Source: Lateolabrax maculatus
Lineage: Eukaryota > Chordata > Actinopteri > Acropomatiformes > Lateolabracidae
Length of the DNA: 64,000 nt
Assembly: GCA_031216445.1 (NCBI GenBank)
Contig: CM062206.1
Location: 25,945,501-26,009,500 of the forward strand
Direction: 5' to 3'
A program made the translations under genes and the position numbers. Below the pieces are notes generated by a model. The model was not told the origin of the DNA. It made no database searches and was given only the letters and a program-made list of their open reading frames with translations. Below, piece after piece: positions 1 to 12,119 of the stretch. The first letter of the stretch is position 1. The number at the start of each line of letters is the position of its first letter.

Positions 1-974
1 TGGTTTCTGTTCCTCACTTAAAAACAGCAGAAAGTATCTCTTAAAATCAGTGCAGTGATTAGCAAGCTAGCTAACGTTAATATAACATAACGTTAATCGT
101 CTGTAATTGTATTAATATGCGCACCTTATATTTAGAGTGATATGAGAGGTTACGATTTATGTTTATAGTGACACTGTGTTTGAATATGTTGTACGTGTGA
201 TTTTGACGATCTGTCTCTGATTAGTGTTGTTAGCTACGTAGCTAATCGCTGCACTCATGCTGAGGTAAATTCTGCTATTTAGAAGTGAAAAACAGCAACC
301 AGCCCTGTTACAGACGCTTGGGCTAAAATTGTGAAATACTAGATGTGAGCAGCTATTGTCAGTTTGGTTTTCTTTGCTTTTTCAGCAGATATGGAAAACA
401 GTAACGTTACAGCACGGCAGAATCAGTTCTTTGTGTTTTTTTACATATAGAATTGAGAAGTGAGGTCCGATGGTCTCTCGAGACGCATATGGAGACGCAT
501 CTTAATGCCAGGTGTGAACTGACGGAATGAGAGCTGTCAACTTGTGATCGGATCAGCCAGGACAGATGTTAATGCAGGTCTGAACAGGGCCAGAGAAGTT
601 TAAACCCGGCCTACTTTCACACCTCTACACACTTGGCCAATTGCTGCATGAAGTGTGTGGTACTGTGGGATTGTCTGTTTTGGAAAGTTACAGCATCTCC
701 CCAATTCTCCCATAGACATTTGGAGTGTTACGTTTTTAGCATACTGAGGACCCAGATTTTAGAGATTAACTTGGCAAGTACAACGTTATCCTAATCTATA
801 GAAATTATGTACAAAAGTTTAAAACAACACTTATGTTGTAATGGACAAGGATTTCCTTGTAAACCAAATATTCCATTCAATTTCTATTGATTGTCAAGGC
901 TCAGTTACGATGACATTTAAATAAGTTTAGTGGCCAGAATGTCCTTTTATCCTCCATTTTTCCTTGGCTCCACA
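1..974. other. Unassigned noncoding DNA
   Basis: No gene is recognised here. The segment is AT-rich and carries repeated AACGTTA words near 75-100 and a perfect 16-bp palindrome (TTAGCTACGTAGCTAA) at 230-245. The stretch at about 375-450 has a splice-acceptor-like pyrimidine run followed by an ATG, but the reading frame stops after about 18 codons, so I do not call an exon. Confidence 0.5.
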
Positions 975-1455
975 GAATATATAGTCCCTCCAGCATGTTC
1001 TAGGCCTGCCCTGGGGGTCCACAGGCAGGCAACCAGAAGGCACTTTCATGAGATTCTTCAACAACCTCACTGGCTCCTTTAGATATGAAGGAACAGTGGT
1101 TTTACTGAACCTACGAGAGCCCAGATATCATGTGTAGGAAACATATTTTGGCCTACTGTCGATCTACTGTCAATACTCCCTGAACAGAACTCAAAAATGC
1201 TTGAACTTCTTCACAGTGGCTCACTCTGAACCCATTATTCCAGCAGAGTGCCATGACCTCAAACCTGGAAGTGATGATCCTCATCCTGACAGCTCCACAC
1301 TTAGCTGCAGACCAGCCCAGGGTGTGCTGGAGGTGGCAGCCACGAGAACTAAACCATGGGGCAAAAATCAGGAATACAATCCAAAGGTCACCAACTCAGA
1401 CACTCTCCTGGGCTGCACTTTAAGATTCTGTGGTAGCGACAAAGTGCCAATTTGC
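975..1455 (-). pseudogene. RTE/Rex3-like LINE relic (C-terminal reverse transcriptase region)
   Basis: Read on the minus strand, this block follows the layout of the 3' part of a common teleost RTE-type LINE. Words matching its end (the 'CCTCCAGCATGTTCTAGGCC' block near 985-1010) come last, preceded by the region around 'CACTGGCTCCTTT' (1068-1080) and by a region around 1250-1430 that corresponds to the part just after the catalytic YxDD of the reverse transcriptase. No frame stays open over the whole block, and several internal segments are missing, so it is an old, dead fragment. The family name comes from recognition of the nucleotide pattern. Divergence is high and the boundaries are approximate. 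It is followed by unassigned sequence on both sides. Confidence 0.6.
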
Positions 1456-3184
1456 CACAGTCCATGACTTTGAGAAAAACTCATTAGGAGTAGCGTAGTG
1501 ATCAGACAATCAATGGAAAGTCTTCTTATTGAAGCCCCATAACAGCTGGGAAAATACAAAGGGGCAACTCCAAAGCGCCCAGCATGCCTGCCCCACTGGA
1601 AAGTTGGGCAAAAAGCTTGCCCTGATAGACAGGGGCAAGCCACGATGAATCAAACAAATGGGTGTAACACTTTTGGACAGCTTCTCCCCTGCATATATGC
1701 ATTTATGTTGTTTCTCTCAGTTGTTACACACAAGAAGTCAAGAATGTAGATAAGTAAATATTTTTGAAGAGTGAGACTCAGTCAGACCTGGATAAATGAA
1801 GGTTATAAAAACACAGCTCAATGTTTTTCCATTTTTCCCCCTCCCTTCACCTGGCAGCTGTGTCGGCTGGATGGTGGCTGTGTCGGCTGGCAGTGGTTCT
1901 TCCTGCCACTGGTGTGTATTTTCTTGTCTGCACTGTGACATGGGTCAAGCAGCAATTGCAAAGGGTCAGTTAAGCCAGGCAGGAGAAAACAGTCTGCTTT
2001 ATTGACAACGAGTCTGGTTGATTGGTCCTCAGGGAGAGAAGCTGTTACTGTGGCAATCAAGATAGCATGGCTGGGCAAGCGCTGTATTGTTGAGTCTCCC
2101 GGGACCCAGAGATGCAGAGAATACTCGAGTGGCACTAAGAGAACTGGGAGTTTGTAAATGTGCGTTCAGTGCACTTGTGTCATCTCTGTCACTTACTGTA
2201 GGTTGCACGATGCAAAGTGCAGTCGCTGGAGTGCTGTGGGAGTGCACAGAGTGGTTACATGAAACAGACCTGTACCACACAACTGAGGCGCTGTGGAAAA
2301 CAGAACTGTTATAATGGGGAATACATATTTACTGGGTGTGGCGGGGGTTGGATTACTTGTGATCCATTCGTAATAATTATTTTCATAGCAAGAAAACATT
2401 ACAGAACAAATCCCTTTCCACCCACAGGAGGAAGCTGTCTTTCAAAAAAAGTAGGAACAATGTGGCTGAACAACAAACAAAATAAAGCCTCCTAAAAGAT
2501 CATTCATTCATGTGAGCTTTAATAAGTGCGTTTGTGTTTTTTTTAATAGATAAAATAAAAAAATATCAGACAGTGTGCACTATGAAAGAAATCACATATG
2601 TTCCTATACATATAGTATTTAGTTTTTTTTAGAATTGTATCCTTGTTTTTTAAATATAAAATATAAAAAAAATCATCATAATAACAAAAATGTTGTCAAA
2701 TGTATAATCAATATTTTCTTTCTATGAAAACAAAATATTTATGTTTGATGATGGCCACATTTTTACAAATGCATACTTGACATGTTTTATATGTAGTGCA
2801 TTAGTAGTGTAGACCATAAGGACGTGCAGAGAGCCCAGTAATGGTATTTTATCTGGATACGTTGAGGCAGCAACATTATGTGGAACAATCCTGTTTGTTT
2901 TCATTATACCTCTAATTTAGGATATTGAAGTGTTAATATCAGTGTTCCTCAATAAACTATTGTAATAATTATAAACACTTAAATGTAATATTGGTTTATG
3001 GTTTTAATAAACCCAGCAATAAACATGTATAACCATAAACACCATTCAAAAGAAAATAATTAAAAGCTAACATTCAGTTTCTCAAACCAATAAACTAAAC
3101 TAATAAATATTAATATTAATTATGAATATAATATTAATATATAAAAATAAAATATTGTCGTAATTTTGTCATACTAGCATACTA
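1456..3184. other. Unassigned noncoding DNA
   Basis: No gene is recognised. Short open frames occur on both strands at 1796-2500 but none shows a domain. From about 2520 to 3180 the sequence is very AT-rich, with many TAATATTAAT-type words and no open frame of note. Confidence 0.5.
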
Positions 3185-3700
3185 GCGATGTCAGCCTGTC
3201 GGTCAGTTGGCCCACTGCCTCGATTGAGACTAAAATGCCTGAAAAACAACTATTGGATGAATTGCCATGACATTTAGTACACACACTCATGGTCCTTAGA
3301 GGATGAATCCTAATGACTTTAGTAATCCCCTGCCTTTTCATCTAGTGCCCTCATGAGGAGATTTTTTGTTTAGAGATAAATATCTCAATAACTATTGGAT
3401 GGATTACCATGAAAATTGGTTATATTATTCCTGCCCCCTCAGGATCAATTTTAATAACTCTAATAACTTTAATAATTCATTGGTTTATAACTAAGTTAAA
3501 AAACAATGACTTTGGTTTATAACTAATGACATTTTCATCAGCCTCAGCTGTACTTTGTGTTTAGTGCTAAGTAGCAAATGTTAGCATGTGAATATGCTGA
3601 ACTAAGACGAGGAACATGGTGAACATTATACCTGCTGAACATCAGCATGTTAGCATTGACATTGTGAGCATGTTAGCATGCTGGTGTAAGCTTTTCCGAG
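3185..3700 (-). repeat. Dispersed teleost repeat, 'GTTAGCATG' family, copy 1 (reverse)
   Basis: This stretch contains, in reverse order and orientation, the same series of words found at 13941-14300: 'CTATTGGATGGATTACCATG', 'ATCAGCCTCAGCTGTACTTTGTGTTTAG', and a run of GTTAGCATG/AGCATGTTAGCATG near 3580-3685. The order 'TTAGCATG ... CAGCTGAGGCTGATGGGAATGTC ... CATAAACCAAAGT ... GATCACCAAAGT ... CAATCCATCCAATAGTTG' is the one I know from non-coding repeats of perch-like fishes. No protein is encoded. The class (MITE, SINE or other) is not clear to me. Confidence 0.6.
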
Positions 3701-6700
3701 TACAGCCTCACAGAGCAGAAACATTGTCAGACAGAGAACTGCACCCATCACAAATCACAGTCCCCTCATCTGTGTCAGTGAGACCACTGTGTTGATGCAG
3801 CCTGTGTTGTGTTCAGCACACACAGTGGTTATGGACAAGTGGTGTAATACTGAACTAATTTTTTTTAATAATTTAAACTGAATAATATCAAAGGTGGAAA
3901 CACTGCTATCTATCACAACGTCTGTCTCCTCTTCAATTATTTGACTCTACTTTTATCTTTCTGGCTGTTCTGACGCACCCTGCACATTTGTCAGAGTCAC
4001 AAAGCTGATATTGCTGGAGACATGGTGCTGTAAAACTACCCCCAGCACCACTGTCAGCCCAGTAATGGACATCAGCCATCACTCCACAACAGGGACTCAT
4101 AACACAAGTTGGTTTTGCTACTGATAGGCCCATTACATCTCAATACATCTGTCATTTCACAGCCGGGCCTGACGTCTCCCTGCCTGCTAGCACAATGGCA
4201 GCATGGTACAAAGCAGGGCCTTCTGGTTAAGGATTTGACTGTCAAGAAAAATTCACTTTACCCCTGTCATGTCTCATTTATTTAATATAACACTCACTGG
4301 GGTCATGTTTTTTCACTGATGCCATGTTCTGGTTTGAGGTGATGAGAAAATGGCTCACTGGGAGTTTACTCTCACATAGAAAAGCTAGGAAGAGAAAAGA
4401 CTAAGTGCTGCTGAGGGTTTGCACATCTTTCAATAAAACTAACATGTCAAATAATGTTTGTCCAATAATATGTGGCTGCTACTGAAGCTCTGGCAGAATA
4501 GCAGCACTGCAAAAAAAAAGGTTTGGTCTAAAGGGAAGCTTCAATCATTGTACACATCAAGATCAGTTTACATGTCAGAAGGAGCACCACTCAGCCCATG
4601 GAAACAGTTGTATGATGTGTTATGTGGCTCTGGAGGAGCTTTGCCAGGTCTGAGAAAATGACCCTGATGATGTCATAATGAGATCAGTGTGGGGCATGGG
4701 GACTGCATATTTTTAAAAGAAGGCCTTACAAACTCTGTTACAAATTGGTGGTGTAGTAGTTTCAAAGACATAAATCTTTACCAGGCAGGAATGATCCGTT
4801 TTTTTTTTAAGCTTGATAGAAGGGGTTAAAATTCAAGATATCTCTGCCTCTGCTGCTTCAATTTTGACATTTCTTTCCCCATGGATATAATATTAAATCA
4901 CTAGAATACCCCTTTAAATGTGTGAAAGTGAGCCAAAAGCCCATTTTCCATCTGTTGTAACAGGTGTTACATAGTCACCCTGCCGCCATCTTGCATTCTT
5001 TGACCATTCCTTTTTTTTATTTTTATCTTATGAGACCCCCAACTATATTGAAGTGCAATACAAATTTTCTGGAAAACTGATTCCGTATTGCTGATTAAGC
5101 CCTGTGCACGCAGTCAAGTGCATCTGTGAGTTGCAGTTTGATGTCAAGATAAATGTTTAGAGCACTATATTTGAGCTGTCTGTTCAGCACCACAAAACAA
5201 GCACTGGCCACAATAATAATAATACAAAAATATTAAATTACAATAACTGCAATATTACAAATAATGCATTTAGCAGTTCAGAATTGGTTTTCTTAACCAA
5301 TATTTTAAACATAGTATCACTAAACTAGCAAACTTTCTTTGGCATGATTAAAGGAAAAGAATTGCATTTAATTTTGCAACCCTGTGTTTTAGAATGACAA
5401 ATAAATAAATGCTGATTTATTACAACTTAGGTCTCATTTTCGTAACTGTGTCCATCAACACTATTGGTTTTAATAATACTGGACTCACCAAAATAATTTC
5501 TGTCTCTGGAAATATTGTGCGAACATATTTTCATACAGCAGTGTATTCATGTCAACTCAGACCTGTGCTCATTTACATCATCAGTGTGAGTAAACACATG
5601 GCTACATCGCTAACGCTGTGAAGCAGAACTTTGTGAGCCCAACTATAATTTGCAGCAGGTTTAGTAAATAACCACGATGTTGCTGTTATCTGAAGAAAAA
5701 TAATCAGCACTGGATGATATAATTGATGTCATTTTTGTCATTATTTTTGTCAGATGGTTACAGTGTAAAAATAGTTGATTTACTTTCTGATGGTTTTATG
5801 TCAAAGTATCAAGGTTCATTTATTTATCTTTTTACCACACAGGGTTGCACAACAAAACTTAAATTGTAATCCCTTCATGCTACACACCCAGAACACAAAT
5901 TCTAAATTAAATTTAGAATAGAATAAATAAAAACAAAACAATGTATACTGTATACTGTATATACATATAGACCCCCAGGACATAATTCTGTTGTGCATCT
6001 TTTCAATTCTCATCTGGGGGAATGTAAACAGCAGCAACAAGACAGTGTTAATAATATGATATTCGTCTACATATTAAAAGTTCCACATCTGGGAAACATT
6101 GTCCATCAACTTTGAATGTGTTTGAGCACCAAGCATCATGATGTAAACACAGAGTCCTGCTTGGAACACGGTCCAGAGCAACAGCTTGATCTTGGGCATT
6201 GACATGGAGTTAGGTCTCTGTAAAGATGAGGGCACATTCTCTGATTTCTCGTTGTGTCCCATTTCATCTACTCCACCTTTCCTCGACTGGACATTAGCAT
6301 TAGGACTTAACATTATTATTCATGGGGGTTTGGTCAATCTGGTCTTGGTGGGTGGTTGGAAGATGCTGTGGGCAGCAATTGTCTCAAGGTCCGCTGCTCT
6401 TAATCCAAGCCCCACACTTCCTTTTCCACTGTTCCAATTCCTATGGGTGTATTTATGCCATGTGTCTTTCAGCAACAAAGAGGAAAAAGATTAAACAGAT
6501 TAAATAAATGTTTTTAACAGATTAAAAACAAATTGTAGCAAAATTTGAAGCAGCTATGTCTGCTGCATCTGGATGCACAGCTGTGATCTGTTTGCATGAC
6601 AGTGCACTTCAAGTAAAGGGTCCGGTTTGTTTCCTGGTGATTCATCATCAATGACTCTTCATGTGTGTGATTGAGGATTTATACTTGTCTAAGTGGCTGA

Positions 6701-8497
6701 CTGAGGGTAGAGAGTCGTCAGAGCGACGCCTTACCCTGACACCTCACCAGACAGTCAGACAGAGTGGGAGATATAGAAACACCCACCAACTCTCCAGACA
6801 AGGGTGACATCCCTATTTGAGAAAGTTATTAGAATAAAAAAGACACTTCATGTCACCTGGCAACAAACCTCCAGAGGTTTTATACTAACCCCCCAACTGA
6901 AATCACAAAAACATCCCCTCTCGTCCTCACAATTGATGTCAAAGCAATTTTCAGATTTAATGTCAATTCCTTTTCACTGAATTAATAATAATGTCTTTAG
7001 AGATGAATCAGGAATGTTCCTTTTGCCTCTAGACCTCTGTGTGGGTGGGACAGTGCTTATGTTTGATTGACAGCTGAGTCAGCAGAGGCACCAATAGAAA
7101 AGGTCTAAGCTGGTCACCATAGCTTACAAGCCAAAGACAATGAGTATTTTGTTAGCAGTGGTGAAGGCACACGTCATTCAGCTTCTAGAGGAATTTGTGG
7201 CTAAGTTTTCTAATGTGCTACATAATAAACAGATGCTAATTAACAGATGTTATCAGCAGTTCTCTCTAATTGGATATTTGTTTGCACTTCCAACAAGGTA
7301 CACAAGACAGCACAAGAGATGTTTTCATGTTGGTAGAAGAGAAGGACATATGAGCTAGAAAGTTAATTTGAGTTGTTGTTTAAAGTCTGTGCTGTGCAGC
7401 AGGCTGTCAGTGTCCCCGTCAGAACAGTGACAGTTACTGCTTTATTTTGATAGAGTTTAAAATTAAATGATTTTATTAGCTATAATATAAGAATTAATCT
7501 AAACTGACAGTGAAGCAACTGCATTCTGACTCATTCAAAGAGAAAACCTAACATTCCTCCATAATCACAATAAATGTTCAAATTATGAGCCAATTTAAAT
7601 ACATCTACTGTTCAGAAAATGTGTATTTTGAAGTGTTTATTTCCCTTTCTAATAATTATTATTCATAATTGTTGCACATTTTATCCAAGTACTCAATTGC
7701 AATCACCAAATGGCCAACTGAGTGGATCACTGAAGCTGACCTGGTTTTGGGATATCTACTCCACTGTCTTATCAACCTATCCTGTACTGGAAAAAAAAAA
7801 AAAATCACAAAACAGAATAAAGAAAAGAATGAAATCTAATTTCATTTCATGTCACAGTTGTATCAGAAGGATGGATCTTTCTGCTACTTTCAACCAAATC
7901 TTACAGTTTTCTTTTGAATATCTCTGTTTGCTACTATAACTTATTTACTAAAATAATTCCAAAGGTTAAAAATGAGCTTTCATACTGATCTGAGTCTTTT
8001 AAATGTTGTTATCAGATTACTGCTCATCAGTGTGTTGTCCATGATGTGATGGCTGTGGTCATCAGGTCGTCTTTCTTGGCTACAGGGGAGTTTGAGATGA
8101 TTTGTTCGTACACTCTGCAACGCATCAGACAGCAGTGGCAGCTTTGATGACGCTCAGTTTAATGGATTCCTCATGGGAATAAAATGTGTCACTCACAGCT
8201 GATTGAAAGAAGAGTGGAAAACTGTGATCAAATGTTTCAACAACTGATGGATGATGATTATGGAGAGCCACCTGAGTCATACTAATACTTATAACAGAGT
8301 GTAATATTGCTATTCATTACAAATGGTCTGATTCAAAGGTAATATGTATTATTGATGTCTTTTTAAAAGTAGTTTTCCAAACACTCACACACTCGGCTTC
8401 TCCAAGCTGTTGTGGCTTGTCATTCGTCGGGGCTGGCTTTGTGTTGTGGCTTGGCTTGGGACATTAATCATTGAAGACTCCAGACTGTAAGGCTCCC

Positions 8498-8500
<3 letters not shown>
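3701..8500. other. Unassigned noncoding DNA
   Basis: No confident gene. AT-rich unique-looking sequence with homopolymer runs (T at 4800-4808, A near 7790-7804). The only reading frame with protein-like character is the short minus-strand one at 6074-6313, listed separately. Confidence 0.45.
6074..6313 (-). CDS. Possible 79-residue membrane peptide ORF (uncertain)
   Basis: The minus strand has an open frame of 79 codons that reads like a small single-pass membrane protein. A polar N-terminal part of about 40 residues is rich in S, N, K and E. A basic pair (K-I-K at about residues 41-43) is followed by a hydrophobic stretch of about 19 residues (LLLWTVFQAGLCVYIMMLG), then a short polar tail ending in WNF. 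A pyrimidine-rich run ending in CAG (minus strand, about 6218-6235) precedes 'AGACCTAACTCC' and would make a fair splice acceptor, so this could also be a terminal exon beginning near 6217. I do not recognise the family. Against it: no second exon, promoter or Kozak-rich start is evident, and an open frame this short is expected by chance in 64 kb. Confidence 0.2.
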   Translation of the reverse strand: MLSPNANVQSRKGGVDEMGHNEKSENVPSSLQRPNSMSMPKIKLLLWTVFQAGLCVYIMMLGAQTHSKLMDNVSQMWNF

Positions 8501-8550
<50 letters not shown>

Positions 8551-8578
8551 CAGAGGGAGAGAGAGAGAGAGAGAGAGA
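8501..8578. repeat. Compound (GT)n-(GA)n microsatellite
   Basis: An almost pure GT run from 8501 to 8549 is followed by a short bridge and a GA run to about 8578. A CA-rich echo follows at 8656-8694. Such tracts are typical of teleost noncoding DNA and are often length-polymorphic. Open frames crossing it are artefacts. Confidence 0.97.
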
Positions 8579-10744
8579 CACAGAGTCTGTGTCCTGTTTT
8601 GTCTCATGGGAAATCTGAGCATTCATATCAGCACCACCTTTCTTCTATCATGGTAACACACACAAACACAAACCCACACCCACACAAACACACAGAGGTT
8701 ATGTGACAATGATAGCCATCTGTGTTGTGGATATCAGGTTTATGGGGTACCACTTGTATTTATTATCTTCAGCATATTGCCCTCATAACCAGCTTTTGAC
8801 AGTATTTCAAGTAAAATGTTCACATTAAAGGAACTTTACACACATAAAACCATGATGACATGCAGCATTAAAAAATCCAAACTACTACCTGATCCTTCGG
8901 GATGTCTGATAGATAATGTGGACAGTAAGCACATGTGGTGAAGGGCTGGGGGCGGGTGAGGGGGGGTTCACTTTCACTTGACTAAAACATAGAGTACTGT
9001 CACACACAGTGTGATGTGGTTGAAGTGTTGCACATTTGACTTCATAGTGTTGCAGCTCATTAGTTGCTCTATATTTTCCTTGTTCCTGTTTGTCGTTAAT
9101 TCTTCACCAGACAGTTTTCCTGTTGTTTCAAAAACATGCAAACAAATAGCATTTAACCTCAACAATTGAAACCAAATGTAACTGTTAAATGAAAGGTGAG
9201 AAGAACGCTAGTTTCTGTCCTGATGAAAAAGGACTAACAGCACAGACTAGATGTGTTGCAAACACATAAATAAATTATCATATTTTCAGGAGTTTTGGAT
9301 TCATCAGAGAGTTGCATTACAAATTAAGTAGTACACACCACCGGATCAAAAAACAAGCAAGATTGTTCAAATGTGGTTAAAGAATAGTCAATGAAAAACC
9401 TTTATTTAAATTTGAAAATAATCCTTAACTTGTCAGGAAGCCAGCACCAGGGTCATTTAGGAACTCTGTGTAGTTTTAGTTTGTGATCATGCAGCACGAT
9501 AGTCAACTAACTGTAATCGTGCTATAGCTTCTTGGCTCAAACCAGTAAACCGGTTTTTTAGCAATGTTTCTCAATTCAAAAAAATGGAACTAAACAAGAG
9601 AAACATTTCTTGAAGAAAATGTGGGCGCTGATGCTGACTGGCAACATTTCTGGAAGACTATATAATCATGTGAAAGTCATTGACCTTACTGCATTGGCTA
9701 ACTTCAAGAACATTTTTCAAAACTGCTGAATCCATTTTCCAACAGAGCCCTTTTTGTTCAGAGTGTACAGTGGATGCACAACAATTAGTCCTTTGAATCT
9801 ATTGATCTGGTTTTATATCCAGGCAGCAGCAGCAGCTCACAGACCTCTCAGTGGGGGAATGGCACTCTGATGCAGTTGGAAGTATTTTCTCCACTGAAAC
9901 ATCATTATTCTTGTATCGATCGCTACAGTGGCACTTCAAATTATGAAAGCCACCTGTGAGTTTCTGGAAATGTATAAATCACGCCACTGGAAGCAAGCCC
10001 TTCACCCCGGAGGTAGCTATTTGCCTTGCCTAAACACCCATATCACCTCTCAGGTCTTAGACTGCCAGCTCTGTACTTAATACCAACTGAAATCAGTGTT
10101 CTCACCGATGAACATGATGATGTTCTCATGTTTTCTCAGAAAGAAAGCAAATAAATGTATTACTTCAAATGTGAACTATTCCTTTAAAGGCCCTGTTTTC
10201 ATGGATGAAGGTGCAGAGCCCTAAGAGCACTAAGTTATGTTGTAATGGAGGGTACTTAGAGCAGCAGGGAAACAACGTTAGTCCAGGCGATGTAGGGTCT
10301 CACATCATACCCTATTCAAGTTGATTTTACAACGTTGGAAATCCTTGTTAGTGTGATTTTTCAATGTGTGTAATGATGTGTGGTAAAAGTTATTAGAGAA
10401 AACAAGGATTTGACTTTTATCTTTTTTTTTATTTTTAAGATAACCAGCGGAAGGAACGCTGTTGGTTTAGGAATGCTGACTGGACTGTTCGGTCCTAATG
10501 GAGTTCTTTGATATTGAAAGTAGATGAAGAATAGAGCTTTATGTCCTCCACGATTTCACGACCTGTGATCCATTCATAATGCATTTCCTGTTAATGTACC
10601 GTAAAAGCAGAGATGTTGTGTAACTACAGGAGGAGATCTGCAGACAGCCAATAATATCACAGTTTTACAACTGCCACAGCATTGAAATAAATAATAATTG
10701 TAGTTACAATAGTAGTTACAATGTGGATCCAGAACGTTCAGAAG
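8579..10744. other. Unassigned noncoding DNA
   Basis: No gene or recognised element. A short GGGGGCGGG-type stretch lies near 8949-8968. The rest is AT-rich and unique-looking. Confidence 0.45.
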
Positions 10745-10994
10745 CAGTGGTGTACCGGGAAGGAAATTCAGCCCTGGACTTCACTGTGACCAGCCCCAGG
10801 CTGGGGGTTTGGGTTGTGATTGGCCAGTGAGCCCAGAATGCACACACAGCACGCTCTCATGCGCACCCGAATTACATTCACACAGAGAGGGCCAGTAAAG
10901 AGACAGACAGGGCCGGATGGCTAGTAAAAACTTTATGGATTTTTTGACAGCCCATCCACCCACTGGGATTTGCCAGATGGCCAGTACACCACTG
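10745..10994. mobile_element. hAT-like MITE (250 bp) with terminal inverted repeats and 8-bp flanks
   Basis: The left end reads CAGTGGTGTACCGG and the right end CCAGTACACCACTG, a terminal inverted repeat with one mismatch over 14 bp. The ends begin with CAGTG, as hAT transposons commonly do. The flanking octamers are TTCAGAAG (10737-10744) and CTCAGAAG (10995-11002), identical at 7 of 8 positions, which fits the 8-bp target duplication made by hAT transposases. The interior has no transposase, so it is a non-autonomous element. The hAT assignment is inferred from end sequence and duplication length. Confidence 0.7.
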
Positions 10995-11002
10995 CTCAGA
11001 AG

Positions 11003-11965
11003 TCTGACTGGTTGATCTGGTAAAAAAAACTGATGGAGTAGGGTACCTTCTGGGTGAATGAATATGTTGAGTACATAAAAATATATAATTAATACATTTA
11101 AAATATATATACAAAATATGAGTAAATATCACTGGCTTTTTAATGGGCTTTATGTACATATTTTTATGGCCAAAGTAACAACAAACGATGCCGGATTGGA
11201 GCACTGTTTGCCAACCTCTACTGTAGACTGTTGTGTTGAGACAGTGTACTTTTAGTTGCACCACTGTCTCCCTAAATCACAGCCAGCTAAAGATCCACTG
11301 GGGAGCCATTTTACTGTGAAGACCTCATGGGGCCCATTCTCTGCCTTTTTAAACCAAAGGACTTCATCCAGAGTAATCCTTAATTAGGCCTGTGGCATTT
11401 TAGAGCACACTCTCACTGCACTCACTTCACCCTCACCCTGCCAGTACACAGCAACGCTTTAAACAGTATTGATCTATAGGACTGTAGGGGGCTGCCGCCT
11501 GTGCACATCAACTCGCCTATGTGTGTGTGTGTGTGTGTATGTGCGTGTGTATCTATATGTGCACAACACTGATTCAGAAACAATTCAAAAGCATGATTAC
11601 AATCTAGTCGCGTTCAGTGACCCTTCCTCTGCGCACACAAATGAGGGGCAGCTCTGAATAATGATTGGGTGAATAATTTGAAGTGCTCACACAGAAGCAG
11701 AGGCAGAATATTGGAACTGGACAGGGCTGAATGCTAACCAAACCAAATGGATTTTGAGTGGGATAGTGTGACAGATGGGTGTGAGTGTTTGCTAGTGACT
11801 GCAGTGGGGAGCTTAGTGGGCGGCGGGCTGCCGCCTCCGCCAACTCACACACACTCATTCTCACACACACTTTTCTACAGCATCACTTAATGGAGCATAC
11901 AACATAAAATACACATGCTGCAAACAAAGCACTTGTAGGACCATCAAACAAGAGAGAACTAATTT
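11003..11965. other. Unassigned noncoding DNA with GT tract
   Basis: No gene recognised. A GT-rich tract lies at about 11519-11550. The rest is unremarkable noncoding sequence. Confidence 0.45.
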
Positions 11966-12119
11966 GGGGTGCCCCGTAGCTCACTGGGCAGAGCGCATAC
12001 TAGTAACACAGAGTCCTTACCTGGGCCCTTTGCTTGCATGTTATACCCTCTCTCTCCTTCTCTTTTCCTGTCTATCTGTCTCTGTCAAATAAAGCATAAA
12101 GGTGACGATAAAAAAAATA
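11966..12119 (+). mobile_element. Truncated tRNA-derived SINE
   Basis: The head GGGGTGCCCCGTAGCTCACTGGGCAGAGCGC is a tRNA-like 5' end: TAGCTCACTGG matches a pol III A box (consensus TRGYNNARNNGG). The expected B box (GGTTCGANTCC) is missing, and the head jumps to the body word CCTGGGCCCTTTGCTTGCATGT. The body then has the CT-rich segment and the terminal 'CTGTCAAATAAAGCATAAA' plus an A-rich tail at 12085-12119. This order is familiar from SINEs of percomorph fishes. The missing B box would remove internal promoter activity, so the copy is most likely dead. Confidence 0.75.

Noticed and set aside
375..450. Possible first exon after a TTTTTCAG acceptor with ATG at about 391
   Set aside because: The frame stops after about 18 codons and no donor with a sensible frame follows.
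8471..8656. 61-codon frame through the GT/GA tract
   Set aside because: Encodes Val-Cys and Arg-Glu repeats from a microsatellite.
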